Virus record (IMG/VR): IMGVR_UViG_3300035183_000238
Span: 1-29,830 of that record
Length of the DNA: 29,830 nt
Strand: one strand, 5' to 3'
Origin: a virus
Shown here: positions 1-6,802 of the stretch, piece by piece
How positions within the stretch are numbered: position 1 is the stretch's first letter
Layout: every line of letters starts with the position of its first letter
Translations under genes and position numbers: made by a program
Notes under the pieces: model-generated
What the model saw: only the letters and a program-made list of their open reading frames with translations
Told to the model about the DNA's origin: nothing
Database searches by the model: none

Positions 1-746
1 TATGGCTTTGTGTTCGCTAGGTCGATCATCGGATCGGATTTAAGCGAGATGATACGCTTGCCGTTGATGTTCTTGTACCGGATGTAGTTGGGGAAGTACT
101 GCGGGATCTTCGGCGACAGCTTTTGCCCCACGCCTTGTGGGAAGATTTTGGTTGTCTTGTCTGGGAGCTCGATGTACGTGCCGTGACAGATAACGATAAC
201 GTTCGTGTGAAAGTTGGGGCTGGTAAGAAGCGCAAGGGTGTTTTCCACCGCATCCTGCGCCATGCCATACGCCGCGCGGAGGTCTTTCTCGCCAGACTTG
301 CCTGCTGGGATCAGCGGCTCAGCCCAGTCATAGGCCGCATCGCAGAAGCGGGATAGCGAGTCGAGCACGAGGATTGTGTCTGGCCCCCAATCTTTGGGCT
401 TCCCAAGATCGACCGCGGTGCCATCGTCGTCGGTGTACTTCCAGTGATCGAGCATCTTCATGCCCTCGACGAAGGCTTTCGCTTGGCCGTCAACGACCGA
501 GCCCAGCGGTGTTGCCTTGCGCTTGTCGCGGAGTGATCGGAACTCAACCTGCTCAAGCAAGGCTGGATCACCTTCCTTTTCAAGGAAGAATTTGAGGATG
601 TCGAGGAGGTTGTCGAAGTCGAGAATGCGAAGCTTGTATCCGGCTTTGACGAGGGAAACAAGCGAGCCGGTCTTTCCCGACTTGGCGTCCCCAAGCAGCA
701 GGAGTTTGACAAAGTCGTTTGATTGATGTGCGGACAGCGAGGGCAT
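1..746 (-). CDS. RecA-fold (Sak4-like) phage ATPase, 3' end cut by window edge
   Basis: About 248 residues are visible before the left edge. A Walker A loop GDAKSGKT sits at residues 19-26, directly after a short hydrophobic strand (VKLLLL), and a Walker B strand TILVLDSLS lies near residue 125. This spacing and the early P-loop fit the AAA_24/Sak4 group of phage single-strand annealing or recombination ATPases, which work on DNA with a single-strand binding protein. The start is the ATG at 746, overlapping the TAA of the upstream gene by one base (TAATG), which suggests translational coupling. The nuclease two genes upstream and the helicase further up support a role in recombination or replication. 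Other RecA-fold ATPases cannot be excluded because the C-terminus is missing. Confidence 0.8.
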   Translation of the reverse strand, partial: MPSLSAHQSNDFVKLLLLGDAKSGKTGSLVSLVKAGYKLRILDFDNLLDILKFFLEKEGDPALLEQVEFRSLRDKRKATPLGSVVDGQAKAFVEGMKMLDHWKYTDDDGTAVDLGKPKDWGPDTILVLDSLSRFCDAAYDWAEPLIPAGKSGEKDLRAAYGMAQDAVENTLALLTSPNFHTNVIVICHGTYIELPDKTTKIFPQGVGQKLSPKIPQYFPNYIRYKNINGKRIISLKSDPMIDLANTKP

Positions 747-985
747 TAGCGGGTTCTCCGGATTGTGATCTTAATCTTGTCGCCTTCGGAAAGGTTTGGT
801 TTGTCAGGTCCGAGGCAGATGGCTTCGCCAAAGCCTTCGGCCAACAAGAACCAGCCGAGGCTGACTGTGCGGAACACTGCGTCCTTGCCGTAGCCTGAGA
901 CGTATTCTTGGGTTTTCTTCTCGCTAATCTTGAGGACGCGAGTGCGAATCACGTATGTTTCTACCTGGACCGGAGCGGGTTCCAT
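746..985 (-). CDS. Small hypothetical protein between nuclease and ATPase genes
   Basis: This is a 79-residue protein I do not recognise. It reads as mostly beta strands (VETYVIRTRVLKI, then FRTVSLGWFLLA, then KIKITIRRTR), so it is probably a compact beta-barrel or beta-sheet protein. The start at 985 has GGAG about eight bases upstream and overlaps the end of the nuclease gene by 25 bases. The end overlaps the ATPase start by one base. The tight packing between a nuclease and a RecA-fold ATPase suggests an accessory role in the same DNA module, which is inference from position only. Confidence 0.7.
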   Translation of the reverse strand: MEPAPVQVETYVIRTRVLKISEKKTQEYVSGYGKDAVFRTVSLGWFLLAEGFGEAICLGPDKPNLSEGDKIKITIRRTR

Positions 986-1920
986 CTTTCATTCTCCGGA
1001 AGTTGAGTGAAGTTTGAGCGGAGGAAGTTATCTCGAACTGCCGGGCTCTTTGAGCAAATCGAACGAAACCGGCAACCGCCGAATTTATCACAGGCCGTGT
1101 CGTTCATCGGCCAGTAATTGGCGTTGGCGTAGGCTTGCGCGAGGCGGAACCAGTAGTGAAGATCCTCAATCCATTCCTCAAGCTGGTCCGGCGTGCGGTA
1201 GGTGAACCCGCGCTGAAACGCAGTTGTGCCGTATCCTTCAGGCTTTAGCAAAAGCTGAACCGCGTTGATGATGACGCCTTTAACCGGCGAGCCGAGGATG
1301 ATTTGGCTCGCAAGGGTGTAGAGGGTCATTTGATTACTCGGCTGGAAGCCTTCGAAGAAATGTTGGCCCGGGGTTGTCGTCGTGGTTTTGAAGTCCATCA
1401 CGAACATGTCGTTGTTGTATTCGACGACTTTGTCAAGATGACCACAGAGGACGTAGGGCTGATCCCCGGTCGGACCCCAATCAAGCTCGAAGCGGAAGCT
1501 TAGCTCAACCGCGGGCTTGTTGCCGTTCAGCATCACGACCTTTGCCGGGTCGTTTTTGAAGTGTTCGAAGTACCAGATCACGCTTCGGACCAGCGAGTGC
1601 GGGTTCTTGTACCGGCCCGCATTGGAGATTTGATCCGGTTCCCAATCAGCGATGCGCAGAAGAAGCGCGCGAACGGTTTCTTCCACAGCGAAGTCATGAT
1701 CGGCACCCGCTGCGCGGAGGACTTCGTAGTTCTGCATCGCTTGGTGGTATTCGATACCGAAGCGGAGATGGATGTTATCGTTGCGCGTGGACCAGCCTTC
1801 AAGCTGCTCGTAGTAGTACAGCCGCGGGCAGGTTTTGAGCCGCCCGAGAGAAGTGCTGTCCCATGCGAATTGGATTTTAGTCCCTGGTAGATATGGACTT
1901 TGTTCTGGCGTTTGGTTCAT
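961..1920 (-). CDS. PD-(D/E)XK nuclease, RecB/Cas4 type with Fe-S cysteines
   Basis: The 319-residue product has the motifs of RecB-family nucleases in order: E139, GHLD with D163, the catalytic pair D176-x-K178 in VMDFKT, and the downstream Q197-x3-Y201. One cysteine near the N-terminus (C31 in TCPRLYYYEQ) and three near the C-terminus (C277, C283, C289) match the four-cysteine iron-sulphur arrangement of AddB and Cas4 nucleases, which braces the nuclease domain. The family cuts DNA ends, commonly as a 5'-3' single-strand exonuclease. The start at 1920 has AAAGG seven bases upstream. With the RecA-fold ATPase downstream and the helicase upstream it probably forms a phage recombination set. 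The biochemical direction of cutting cannot be read from sequence. Confidence 0.88.
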   Translation of the reverse strand: MNQTPEQSPYLPGTKIQFAWDSTSLGRLKTCPRLYYYEQLEGWSTRNDNIHLRFGIEYHQAMQNYEVLRAAGADHDFAVEETVRALLLRIADWEPDQISNAGRYKNPHSLVRSVIWYFEHFKNDPAKVVMLNGNKPAVELSFRFELDWGPTGDQPYVLCGHLDKVVEYNNDMFVMDFKTTTTTPGQHFFEGFQPSNQMTLYTLASQIILGSPVKGVIINAVQLLLKPEGYGTTAFQRGFTYRTPDQLEEWIEDLHYWFRLAQAYANANYWPMNDTACDKFGGCRFRSICSKSPAVRDNFLRSNFTQLPENERWNPLRSR

Positions 1921-1930
1921 GGTGTGCCTT

Positions 1931-2134
1931 TCAGGCGCGGCGGTTGATGCTGGGTTGCTTTGGGATTAGACCAAGGGTTTCAAGGTCGATCGTTGGTTTG
2001 GTTTCGGCTGCGGCTTTGCCGCCTTTGGCGATGATCATGCGTTGTCGGCGGTGGTAGTTAACGATGGCTTGCAGGTCCTCTTGGGTCAGGTCGAGCGGGT
2101 CTTTGTTCATTAATTCGTCTAACTCATTTGCCAT
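1931..2134 (-). CDS. Small hypothetical protein (67 aa)
   Basis: The protein is charged and helical, beginning MANELDELMNKDPLDLT and ending in a KPTIDLETLGLIPKQ segment. I do not recognise a family. The open frame extends upstream to 2182, but the ATG at 2134 is preferred because AAGGAG lies about seven bases before it and because the gene upstream ends within its first four codons. It ends ten bases before the nuclease start, so it is likely cotranscribed and coupled with it. Two basic stretches (HRRQRMI and INRRA) might allow nucleic-acid contact, but that is speculative. Confidence 0.7.
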   Translation of the reverse strand: MANELDELMNKDPLDLTQEDLQAIVNYHRRQRMIIAKGGKAAAETKPTIDLETLGLIPKQPSINRRA

Positions 2135-2291
2135 TGGAAGCTCCTTGGTCTTTGTAGCTTTGCCGAACTCGCCGCACGGCAAAACGAACTTGCTCTGTCC
2201 AGCCGAAGCCGAATTTTTTCTCTAGCCATTCAACATCGGCGCGGTAGAGGTTGAGGGTGACCTTTCGTAGGGGTTCGTCAGCTTCATTCAT
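2124..2291 (-). CDS. 55-residue ribbon-helix-helix-like small protein
   Basis: A short gene begins at the ATG at 2291 and ends with TGA at 2126-2124, overlapping the next gene by 11 bases. GGAG lies about seven bases before the start, and the ATG overlaps the previous stop. The product begins MNEADEPLRKVTLNLYRADV, continues with a strongly helical stretch that includes EWLEKKFGFGWTEQVR, and then a basic RRVRQSYK. A short strand (KVTLNL) followed by two helices separated by a glycine turn is the layout of ribbon-helix-helix DNA-binding domains. The identification rests on this pattern only. If right, it would be a small dimeric DNA-binding regulator. Confidence 0.6.
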   Translation of the reverse strand: MNEADEPLRKVTLNLYRADVEWLEKKFGFGWTEQVRFAVRRVRQSYKDQGASNGK

Positions 2292-2526
2292 TGGTTAGCT
2301 CCACAGTTTTACGGACAAGGAAGATTTCTTGCTCGTTTGCCGGAAGGCAAAGCATGATTTCTTGCAGGCTTTCGTCCGCCGCTGCCTTTCGAGCGTTGTA
2401 AAGGAGGTTCGACATTCGGCGGATGTCGTGGCGGTTGCTTTCGGCAAGGCGAATGCAAATCCCGAGCTCAGATTGCTTCGCTCTGTACCAAAGGTTGATC
2501 AAGGTTTCTTGTGGAACGGCTGGCAT
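2284..2526 (-). CDS. Small helical hypothetical protein (80 aa)
   Basis: The product is predicted to be almost wholly helical, with the stretches QETLINLWYRAKQSELGI and DIRRMSNLLYNARKAAADE followed by a shorter helix. No family is recognised. The start at 2526 overlaps the upstream stop by one base (TAATG) and the end overlaps the following small gene by eight bases, so it is translated as part of a chain of coupled genes. Nothing in the sequence indicates a catalytic role. Confidence 0.65.
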   Translation of the reverse strand: MPAVPQETLINLWYRAKQSELGICIRLAESNRHDIRRMSNLLYNARKAAADESLQEIMLCLPANEQEIFLVRKTVELTNE

Positions 2527-2849
2527 TATTCAACCTCCGTTAGGGGTTCAATGAAGTTGGACAGGTCCGGCATATGCTCGGCGTAGACCCACCATTCGTC
2601 GTTTTGATCCTGTCGGATGGTGAGATAGACACGATCGTATTCGCTTCGGCCGTGCATCGGGTGGTCTTTCTCGTAGGTCCGGGCATTGTCGAGGCGGTTG
2701 ATTTTCCTCGCGTAGTTGCAGCGGAAACGGAAATGCGCAGCGGCTTTGTGTGTGCCTTTCCAAACCCGCGCGCCTTTCTCGTCGGCTACCGCAGCGTCGA
2801 GGAATTGGTAGCAGTCGGCGTAGGAGAGGGCTGATTGTGATACTGGCAT
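2526..2849 (-). CDS. Hypothetical phage protein (107 aa)
   Basis: This 107-residue protein has a helical N-terminus followed by a mixed region containing ARVWKGTHKAAAHFRFRCNY and then HPMHGRSEYDRVYLTIRQ and EWWVYAEHMPDL. The many histidines and tryptophans and the final acidic tail are the only distinctive points, and I recognise no family. It starts 15 bases after the helicase stop with a weak GAG ribosome site and is coupled to the next gene through a TAATG overlap. Confidence 0.68.
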   Translation of the reverse strand: MPVSQSALSYADCYQFLDAAVADEKGARVWKGTHKAAAHFRFRCNYARKINRLDNARTYEKDHPMHGRSEYDRVYLTIRQDQNDEWWVYAEHMPDLSNFIEPLTEVE

Positions 2850-2864
2850 GTTGAGCTCTCGATG

Positions 2865-4316
2865 TTAGGAATCTCTGATGGTCTTTGATACTTCCTTCTT
2901 CCAATCGATCCGATCGGATCGGATTTCGTAGTATCGGTTATAGCTCCGCGTTTGGATGACGTAGCGGAGGTTCAGGTCCTGTTCGTTGTCTTTGCAGAGG
3001 TATGGGTTGAGATGGTAGACCGTTTCAAATTCAAGACCCTTTGCCTTGTGCCCGGTGAGGAATTGGATGCGGCCGGTTTGCTTCAGCAAGTGCTCAAGGT
3101 AAGAGCACGCTGTGCCGAGGCTTGTGCTAATGCGAAGGAATACACGGATGCAGTCGGCCATGTCCTCGGCGATTTTTGAATTCCTAGCTTGCCTCTCGGC
3201 GAGCCAGTTATCGAGAGCAATTTCCGCCTGTGCGCAGGTCATGTCATCGTCGCCAAGCTTGCGCATCGTGTTCAGGATCCGTGCACCGATATCAATGCCT
3301 GAAACATTAACACCATGGCCAGAAGCAAGCATGCCAATAGCCACGGAGAATAACGGTGCGTTGTTGCGGCAGATGATAGCAGTACCATCGCAAACGCTAC
3401 TAGGGTTAAGTCGGTCCAGAACCGCAACTTCGCCTCCCGATTTGACCCATTTGAAATTCGGCACTCGCCACCGTGCGTTCTCAACTATTGCCTGCGGGCA
3501 CCGGAAGCTGACGCTCAGGTCCAATGCTCGCATTGAATACTTGCTTTCGAGGGCAGCCATTCCTCCTGAAACAGCGCCACGAAAAAGGTAAATGCTTTGC
3601 GCCGGGTCACCGACGACGATGATACGACGATCTCCGACAAGCCGCTCGACCATCGCATGATTGATCGGTGACAGATCCTGTGCCTCGTCAACAAGGATGA
3701 GAGGGAATTTAGGATACGCTCCGCCGAACAAGGCGGACATGTATACCTGATCGTCAAAATCAATGTGCCCTTCGAGGCTTGCTGCGATTGATCGGCAGAG
3801 GACTTTGTCGATTGCTTTTGCGGTTGGTTCGTTTGGGATTTCTTCAAGGGACTGGAGAAATTGTTGGGTGTTGATGAGACGCTTCGCATGGGTGTAGGAA
3901 CCTTCCGGGATGTAGCCAAGGGATTTTGCCCAACGAACCGAGTCAAGAATGAGACTGAAGTTTTTCCAAAGCTCGGATTGCTGCGCTTTCGGCGCTTCGT
4001 CGATGTAGGCTTTGAGGATATCGCCGGTTTTGTTCTTGTTCAGGCGTGGGTTTTTGCCGATGTATCTGGCCCAAATACGGTGCCCAAGGCTGTTGAAGGT
4101 GCGGATTGTGGTCGTTGAGGCCATGCGCGCTTCGGCTTCGACAGCGTTGCGCTTGTTGAAGACGAGGTAAAGGATCGGCTTCTCTGAAACTTGCGTTTCA
4201 AGCATTTCAAGCGTTGTGGTCTTGCCGCAGCCCGCGTAGGATTTGATGATTATGTTATCCCGCGATTGCTTTGCGGCTTCGAAAATCGAAATTTGTTCTG
4301 GCGTTGGGTTGTGCAT
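2865..4316 (-). CDS. Superfamily 1 helicase, UvrD/Rep-like
   Basis: The 483-residue protein has the SF1A helicase motifs in order: a Q-motif-like PTPEQ at residues 4-8, Walker A AGCGKTT at 28-34, motif Ia around YLVFNKRNAVEA, motif II DEAQD at 210-214, motif III GDPAQSIYLFRG at 236-247, motif IV near SVSFRCPQ, motif V in GHKAKGLEFETV and a motif VI-like NLRYVIQTRS. It should unwind DNA with ATP. At 483 residues it is shorter than host UvrD (about 700), as is usual for phage versions. The frame is open to 4451, but the ATG at 4316 is chosen because AGGAA lies seven bases upstream and homology-like sequence begins there. It overlaps the end of the GcrA-like gene by 62 bases. Confidence 0.92.
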   Translation of the reverse strand: MHNPTPEQISIFEAAKQSRDNIIIKSYAGCGKTTTLEMLETQVSEKPILYLVFNKRNAVEAEARMASTTTIRTFNSLGHRIWARYIGKNPRLNKNKTGDILKAYIDEAPKAQQSELWKNFSLILDSVRWAKSLGYIPEGSYTHAKRLINTQQFLQSLEEIPNEPTAKAIDKVLCRSIAASLEGHIDFDDQVYMSALFGGAYPKFPLILVDEAQDLSPINHAMVERLVGDRRIIVVGDPAQSIYLFRGAVSGGMAALESKYSMRALDLSVSFRCPQAIVENARWRVPNFKWVKSGGEVAVLDRLNPSSVCDGTAIICRNNAPLFSVAIGMLASGHGVNVSGIDIGARILNTMRKLGDDDMTCAQAEIALDNWLAERQARNSKIAEDMADCIRVFLRISTSLGTACSYLEHLLKQTGRIQFLTGHKAKGLEFETVYHLNPYLCKDNEQDLNLRYVIQTRSYNRYYEIRSDRIDWKKEVSKTIRDS

Positions 4317-4737
4317 GGGAAGGTTCCTTTTGGCGGTAGACGGCCTCGCAGTGCTGCGCGCAGTAGGGTTTGTTAGCAAAGACAGGCTGCGCGCAGAAAT
4401 GGTAAACGCCGTCAACTTCATGCGTTGGGTATCTGCATTCGCGCGGCGCAATAGCTAGGAGTGGTTTGGTTTCATACGCAGGCGGCTGCGTCTGTGATAG
4501 CGGGTGGGGTTTGAATTTGAACATCCGCTTTCTGAGACGGGCCTGTCCACGAGGTGCTTTGGGCTTTTTAACCCTGGTCCCAACTGGCTTGGGACCAAGG
4601 CCGAGACGCCGGGCTTTGCCGATAACTGCGTTTTCTGTCAGCCCGAGCTTTTCTGCAATCATCTTGCAGGAAAAGCTCAAGAGCGGCCAAAGCTCGCGGA
4701 GGGTTTTTTCTTTCTTGGCGGTCCAAGTTTTATTCAT
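4255..4737 (-). CDS. GcrA-like cell-cycle transcription regulator
   Basis: The 160-residue product has both halves of the GcrA family. Residues 4-50 give the DNA-binding helix-turn-helix (TWTAKKEKTLRELW, then IAEKLGLTENAVIGKARRLG), and the C-terminal part has the cysteine/histidine-rich sigma-binding domain (CRYPTHEVDG, FCAQPV, PYCAQHCEAVY) after a basic proline-rich linker. In Caulobacter GcrA binds sigma70 and activates promoters carrying methylated GANTC sites. A phage copy could steer host or phage transcription. The start at 4737 lies six bases after the MazG-like stop and has only a weak ribosome site, so coupling is likely. The last 62 bases overlap the helicase gene. Confidence 0.87.
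   Translation of the reverse strand: MNKTWTAKKEKTLRELWPLLSFSCKMIAEKLGLTENAVIGKARRLGLGPKPVGTRVKKPKAPRGQARLRKRMFKFKPHPLSQTQPPAYETKPLLAIAPRECRYPTHEVDGVYHFCAQPVFANKPYCAQHCEAVYRQKEPSHAQPNARTNFDFRSRKAIAG
4718..4737. repeat. 20-bp direct repeat, copy 1 (start of gcrA-like gene)
   Basis: This copy covers the ATG and first codons of the GcrA-like gene on the minus strand. It matches 6007-6026 at 19 of 20 positions in the same orientation. The two copies bound a segment holding the MazG-like gene, the SerRS-tail mini-gene and one of the two paralogs. Confidence 0.75.
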
Positions 4738-4743
4738 AGGCTG

Positions 4744-5091
4744 TTACCAGCGTTTTCCACCTGGAGCAAGGCGGGCTTCAAAGGTATGGTCTGCGCGAGA
4801 GGCGTTGTAGTCCATCTTCTCTTGGAAGGCCCCGTCGAGGTCCAAGCCGTAGGCTCCGGCATAGTCGAAGATACGAATAAGAGCGTCAACGAGCTCAACC
4901 TCGACCATCTTGCGATGGGGAAGTTTGTCGTCCATCAGGTCCTTTCGCTCGCCTTTCATTGCCTCGGAGATTTCAGAGACGATAAGCATTAGCAATTCGC
5001 CTTTGTTCCGCTCGATCCGCTCGCCGGTTTTAGGGTTTCGCCACCATTTGTCGTTTGCTTTATGGCAAATTGCTGCGTAGGTGTTGAGCAT
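4744..5091 (-). CDS. MazG-like nucleotide pyrophosphohydrolase
   Basis: The 115-residue all-helical protein carries the metal-binding pattern of the MazG/all-alpha NTP pyrophosphohydrolase superfamily: E40-x2-E43 in VSEISEAMKGE and E66-x2-D69 in VELVDALIRIFDYAG, followed by a conserved-looking GLDLDGAFQEKMDYNASR. Such enzymes hydrolyse (d)NTPs to monophosphates. In phages they are thought to adjust nucleotide pools or alarmone levels. The start at 5091 has GAGG about six bases upstream. It lies within the segment bounded by the 20-bp direct repeats, which hints at separate acquisition. Substrate cannot be told from sequence. Confidence 0.85.
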   Translation of the reverse strand: MLNTYAAICHKANDKWWRNPKTGERIERNKGELLMLIVSEISEAMKGERKDLMDDKLPHRKMVEVELVDALIRIFDYAGAYGLDLDGAFQEKMDYNASRADHTFEARLAPGGKRW

Positions 5092-5107
5092 TGGCCCTCA
5101 CCAAAAG

Positions 5108-5206
5108 TTATTGAAAATCCCGTGTTATTGTGGCTATGCCGCCCATATAAGGGCGCAAAGCGTCTGGTACTACAATCGAGCCGTTGGCCTGCTGATAGGT
5201 TTCCAT
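5108..5206 (-). CDS. 32-residue mini-gene resembling the seryl-tRNA synthetase C-terminal tail
   Basis: A short open frame runs from an ATG at 5206 to TAA at 5110-5108. Its product contains METYQQANGSIVVP, then ALRPYMGGI, then a short ATITRDFQ end. From memory, bacterial SerRS ends with MENYQQADGRIEVP, VLRPYMNG and a few residues, so nearly the whole mini-protein aligns to that tail, beginning at the same methionine. No other part of SerRS is present: the gene upstream is an unrelated Ala-rich protein. The ribosome site is weak (AGAGAA), and the gene starts 13 bases after the upstream stop. It could be a real small protein mimicking the SerRS tail or a remnant of a captured serS gene. The similarity is strong to the eye, but expression is unproven. 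Confidence 0.6.
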   Translation of the reverse strand: METYQQANGSIVVPDALRPYMGGIATITRDFQ

Positions 5207-5219
5207 ACTTTTCTCTGCT

Positions 5220-5990
5220 TTATTGCGCTTCGCGCGCTTGCGACATGCGATGCACGACAAGTACCGTGTCTAATGGCTCCGGTTGATTGCCAAGGGCAAT
5301 GGCTTCATCGAGGATCGCAACAGCCTCCCGCCAAACAGCAGTTTTGTTGGCAGTGGCTTTCGCAATAACAGCAACTGCGGCAGCAGCAAATTCGGCCGCT
5401 ACGGAAGCGGCTTTTGTGGTTTTGGCAATGTCTGCATTTGTGGCTGCTTCATTGATGTATGAAGCAGCTTTATCAATAAATAAAAGAACCTTAGTATCAT
5501 TATCTTCATGGGTGTCCTTAATGATATAATTGAAAACAATTCTTTGAGTAACTCTGGCGATCCAGTGCGCAGCATACAACGTTTTTGCTCGTTGACACTG
5601 CCTAACTAACCGGTGTTTAACAAATTCTTGTCGTTGTGTCATAACAAGCGGCAAAACACGTCGTACTGTTTCAACAACCATATGTTTGGCGCGTTTAATT
5701 TCAACCACGTCATTATCTGCCGTGCCAGCCAGCCGCGTTACAAACGGCATGAGCAGTGATTGTCGCAGGTCGTCCGGCATATTATCATTTAAGTCGATCG
5801 CGTATTGCGCGATAGGACGTGAAAAACACGGCGGGCAATCATTTAATTCTTCAACTTTGCGATATTTATAACCAGCGGCAATTATTGCCGCTTCATTAAT
5901 GCAAGTCCCGCCATCTGGTCCGGGGGAATCATGAGAGCCGGGGAGTAGTTTCCAATTCAACAGGTCTGAAAGTGGCGTGTTGTCGGTCAT
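5220..5990 (-). CDS. Ala-rich hypothetical protein, paralog A (256 aa)
   Basis: The N-terminal 110 residues are clearly homologous to the neighbouring gene at 6019-6759. Shared blocks include NWKLLPG / HWKLLPG, EAAIIAAG followed by a Y-R pair, CPP-x-FSR, and PDDLRQS before a TRLA-x-TA segment. The C-terminal 130 residues are Ala-rich and helical (for example AAEFAAAAVAVIAKATA). An ending block WREAVAILDEAIALGNQP is shared with the paralog. The N-terminal pattern (C...EA..AG, a later CPP, ND...DD.RQ) recalls a hypothetical family I know from actinobacterial genomes, a weak match from memory. A GGGAGGG site lies before the start at 5990. This gene is AT-richer than its paralog and lies inside the direct-repeat-bounded segment. 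The function is unknown. Confidence 0.75.
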   Translation of the reverse strand: MTDNTPLSDLLNWKLLPGSHDSPGPDGGTCINEAAIIAAGYKYRKVEELNDCPPCFSRPIAQYAIDLNDNMPDDLRQSLLMPFVTRLAGTADNDVVEIKRAKHMVVETVRRVLPLVMTQRQEFVKHRLVRQCQRAKTLYAAHWIARVTQRIVFNYIIKDTHEDNDTKVLLFIDKAASYINEAATNADIAKTTKAASVAAEFAAAAVAVIAKATANKTAVWREAVAILDEAIALGNQPEPLDTVLVVHRMSQAREAQ

Positions 5991-6026
5991 TTAACCCTCC
6001 CAAGTAGCGGTCCAGGTTTTATTCAT
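5991..6026 (-). pseudogene. Vestigial GcrA start (MNKTWTA...) between the paralogs
   Basis: A 12-codon frame begins with the same seven residues as the GcrA-like protein (MNKTWTA) and then ends TWEG and stop. The DNA of the shared part is nearly identical to the true gcrA start. The simplest reading is a leftover 5' end produced by duplication or by insertion of a cassette at the gcrA start. Its GGGAGGG now serves as the ribosome site of the 256-residue gene. Confidence 0.6.
6007..6026. repeat. 20-bp direct repeat, copy 2
   Basis: It matches 4718-4737 at 19 of 20 positions in direct orientation and includes the ATG of the vestigial GcrA frame. The two copies are about 1.29 kb apart. Confidence 0.75.
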
Positions 6027-6759
6027 GGGCGAAAGCTTTTGCATAGGCCATCCGGCTCGCGACCAGTGCGATTTCGATCGGCCCTGGCTGATTGCCTAGG
6101 GCAATGGCCTCGTCAAGGATCGCAGCGGCCTTCTGCCAGACGGCGCGGATGACAGTGTCGGAGACAAAAGCAGCTGCATCCGATACTACAGTGGTGGCTT
6201 CAATGGCGAAGTAAGCAGCTTCTCTGAAGGGGTTGGAGGTGGCGGTAATATCGTTATTGTAAGCTGCTCTGGCAGCTTCAACAGCTGCATAGCTATTTAC
6301 GGCAGCGACGCGAGCAGCATAGGAATTGGTGGTTTTAATTACTTTGATCACAGCTTCGCGTGCGGCCTCTAGCGTTTGTGCTTGTTGGCATTGCTCGGCT
6401 AACGCCGACCGTTGCGATAGGATCAACGGTAGAATGCGGCGCATGGTTTCGATGGCCATAAACTGAGCTCGCTCGATTTCAACTGACGTTGGGCTGGCTG
6501 TGTCAGCCAGCCGCGTTATAAATGGCATTAGCATCGATTGCCGCAGGTCATCTGGAATGCGGTCATTGAGGCTCATCGCGTACTGTGTGATCAGCCGTGA
6601 GAAGCTTGGCGGGCAATCATACGGTGTATCGACACGGCGGTACTCAAAACCAGCCGCGATGATTGCTGCCTCGGCGAGACAAGTCTCGCCGTCCGGTCCG
6701 GTGGAAGAGTGCGGGCCAGGAAGCAGTTTCCAGTGGGTGCTGGTGTTGGTGGTGGGCAT
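6019..6759 (-). CDS. Ala-rich hypothetical protein, paralog B (246 aa)
   Basis: This is the sister of the gene at 5220-5990. It begins with THWKLLPGPHSS and keeps the shared blocks EAAIIAAGFEYRRV, CPPSFSRLITQYA and IPDDLRQSMLMPFITRLA. A long Ala-rich helical tail follows (for instance SYAARVAAVNSYAAVEAARA) and then AAAILDEAIALGNQPGP. It is more GC-rich than paralog A, so the two copies are either old duplicates or came in separately. The start at 6759 has no strong ribosome site. A frame open at 6803 in another register looks like a shadow. No catalytic motif is visible and I do not propose a function. Confidence 0.75.
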   Translation of the reverse strand: MPTTNTSTHWKLLPGPHSSTGPDGETCLAEAAIIAAGFEYRRVDTPYDCPPSFSRLITQYAMSLNDRIPDDLRQSMLMPFITRLADTASPTSVEIERAQFMAIETMRRILPLILSQRSALAEQCQQAQTLEAAREAVIKVIKTTNSYAARVAAVNSYAAVEAARAAYNNDITATSNPFREAAYFAIEATTVVSDAAAFVSDTVIRAVWQKAAAILDEAIALGNQPGPIEIALVASRMAYAKAFAHE

Positions 6760-6802
6760 TTTGCTGCTGGACTAGGTTGAAATTTGTCTTTGCTGTTGTT
6801 CA

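Noticed and set aside
4317-4451. N-terminal extension of the helicase
   Set aside because: It only overlaps the cysteine-rich end of the GcrA-like gene in another frame, and the ATG at 4316 has a ribosome site and begins helicase sequence.
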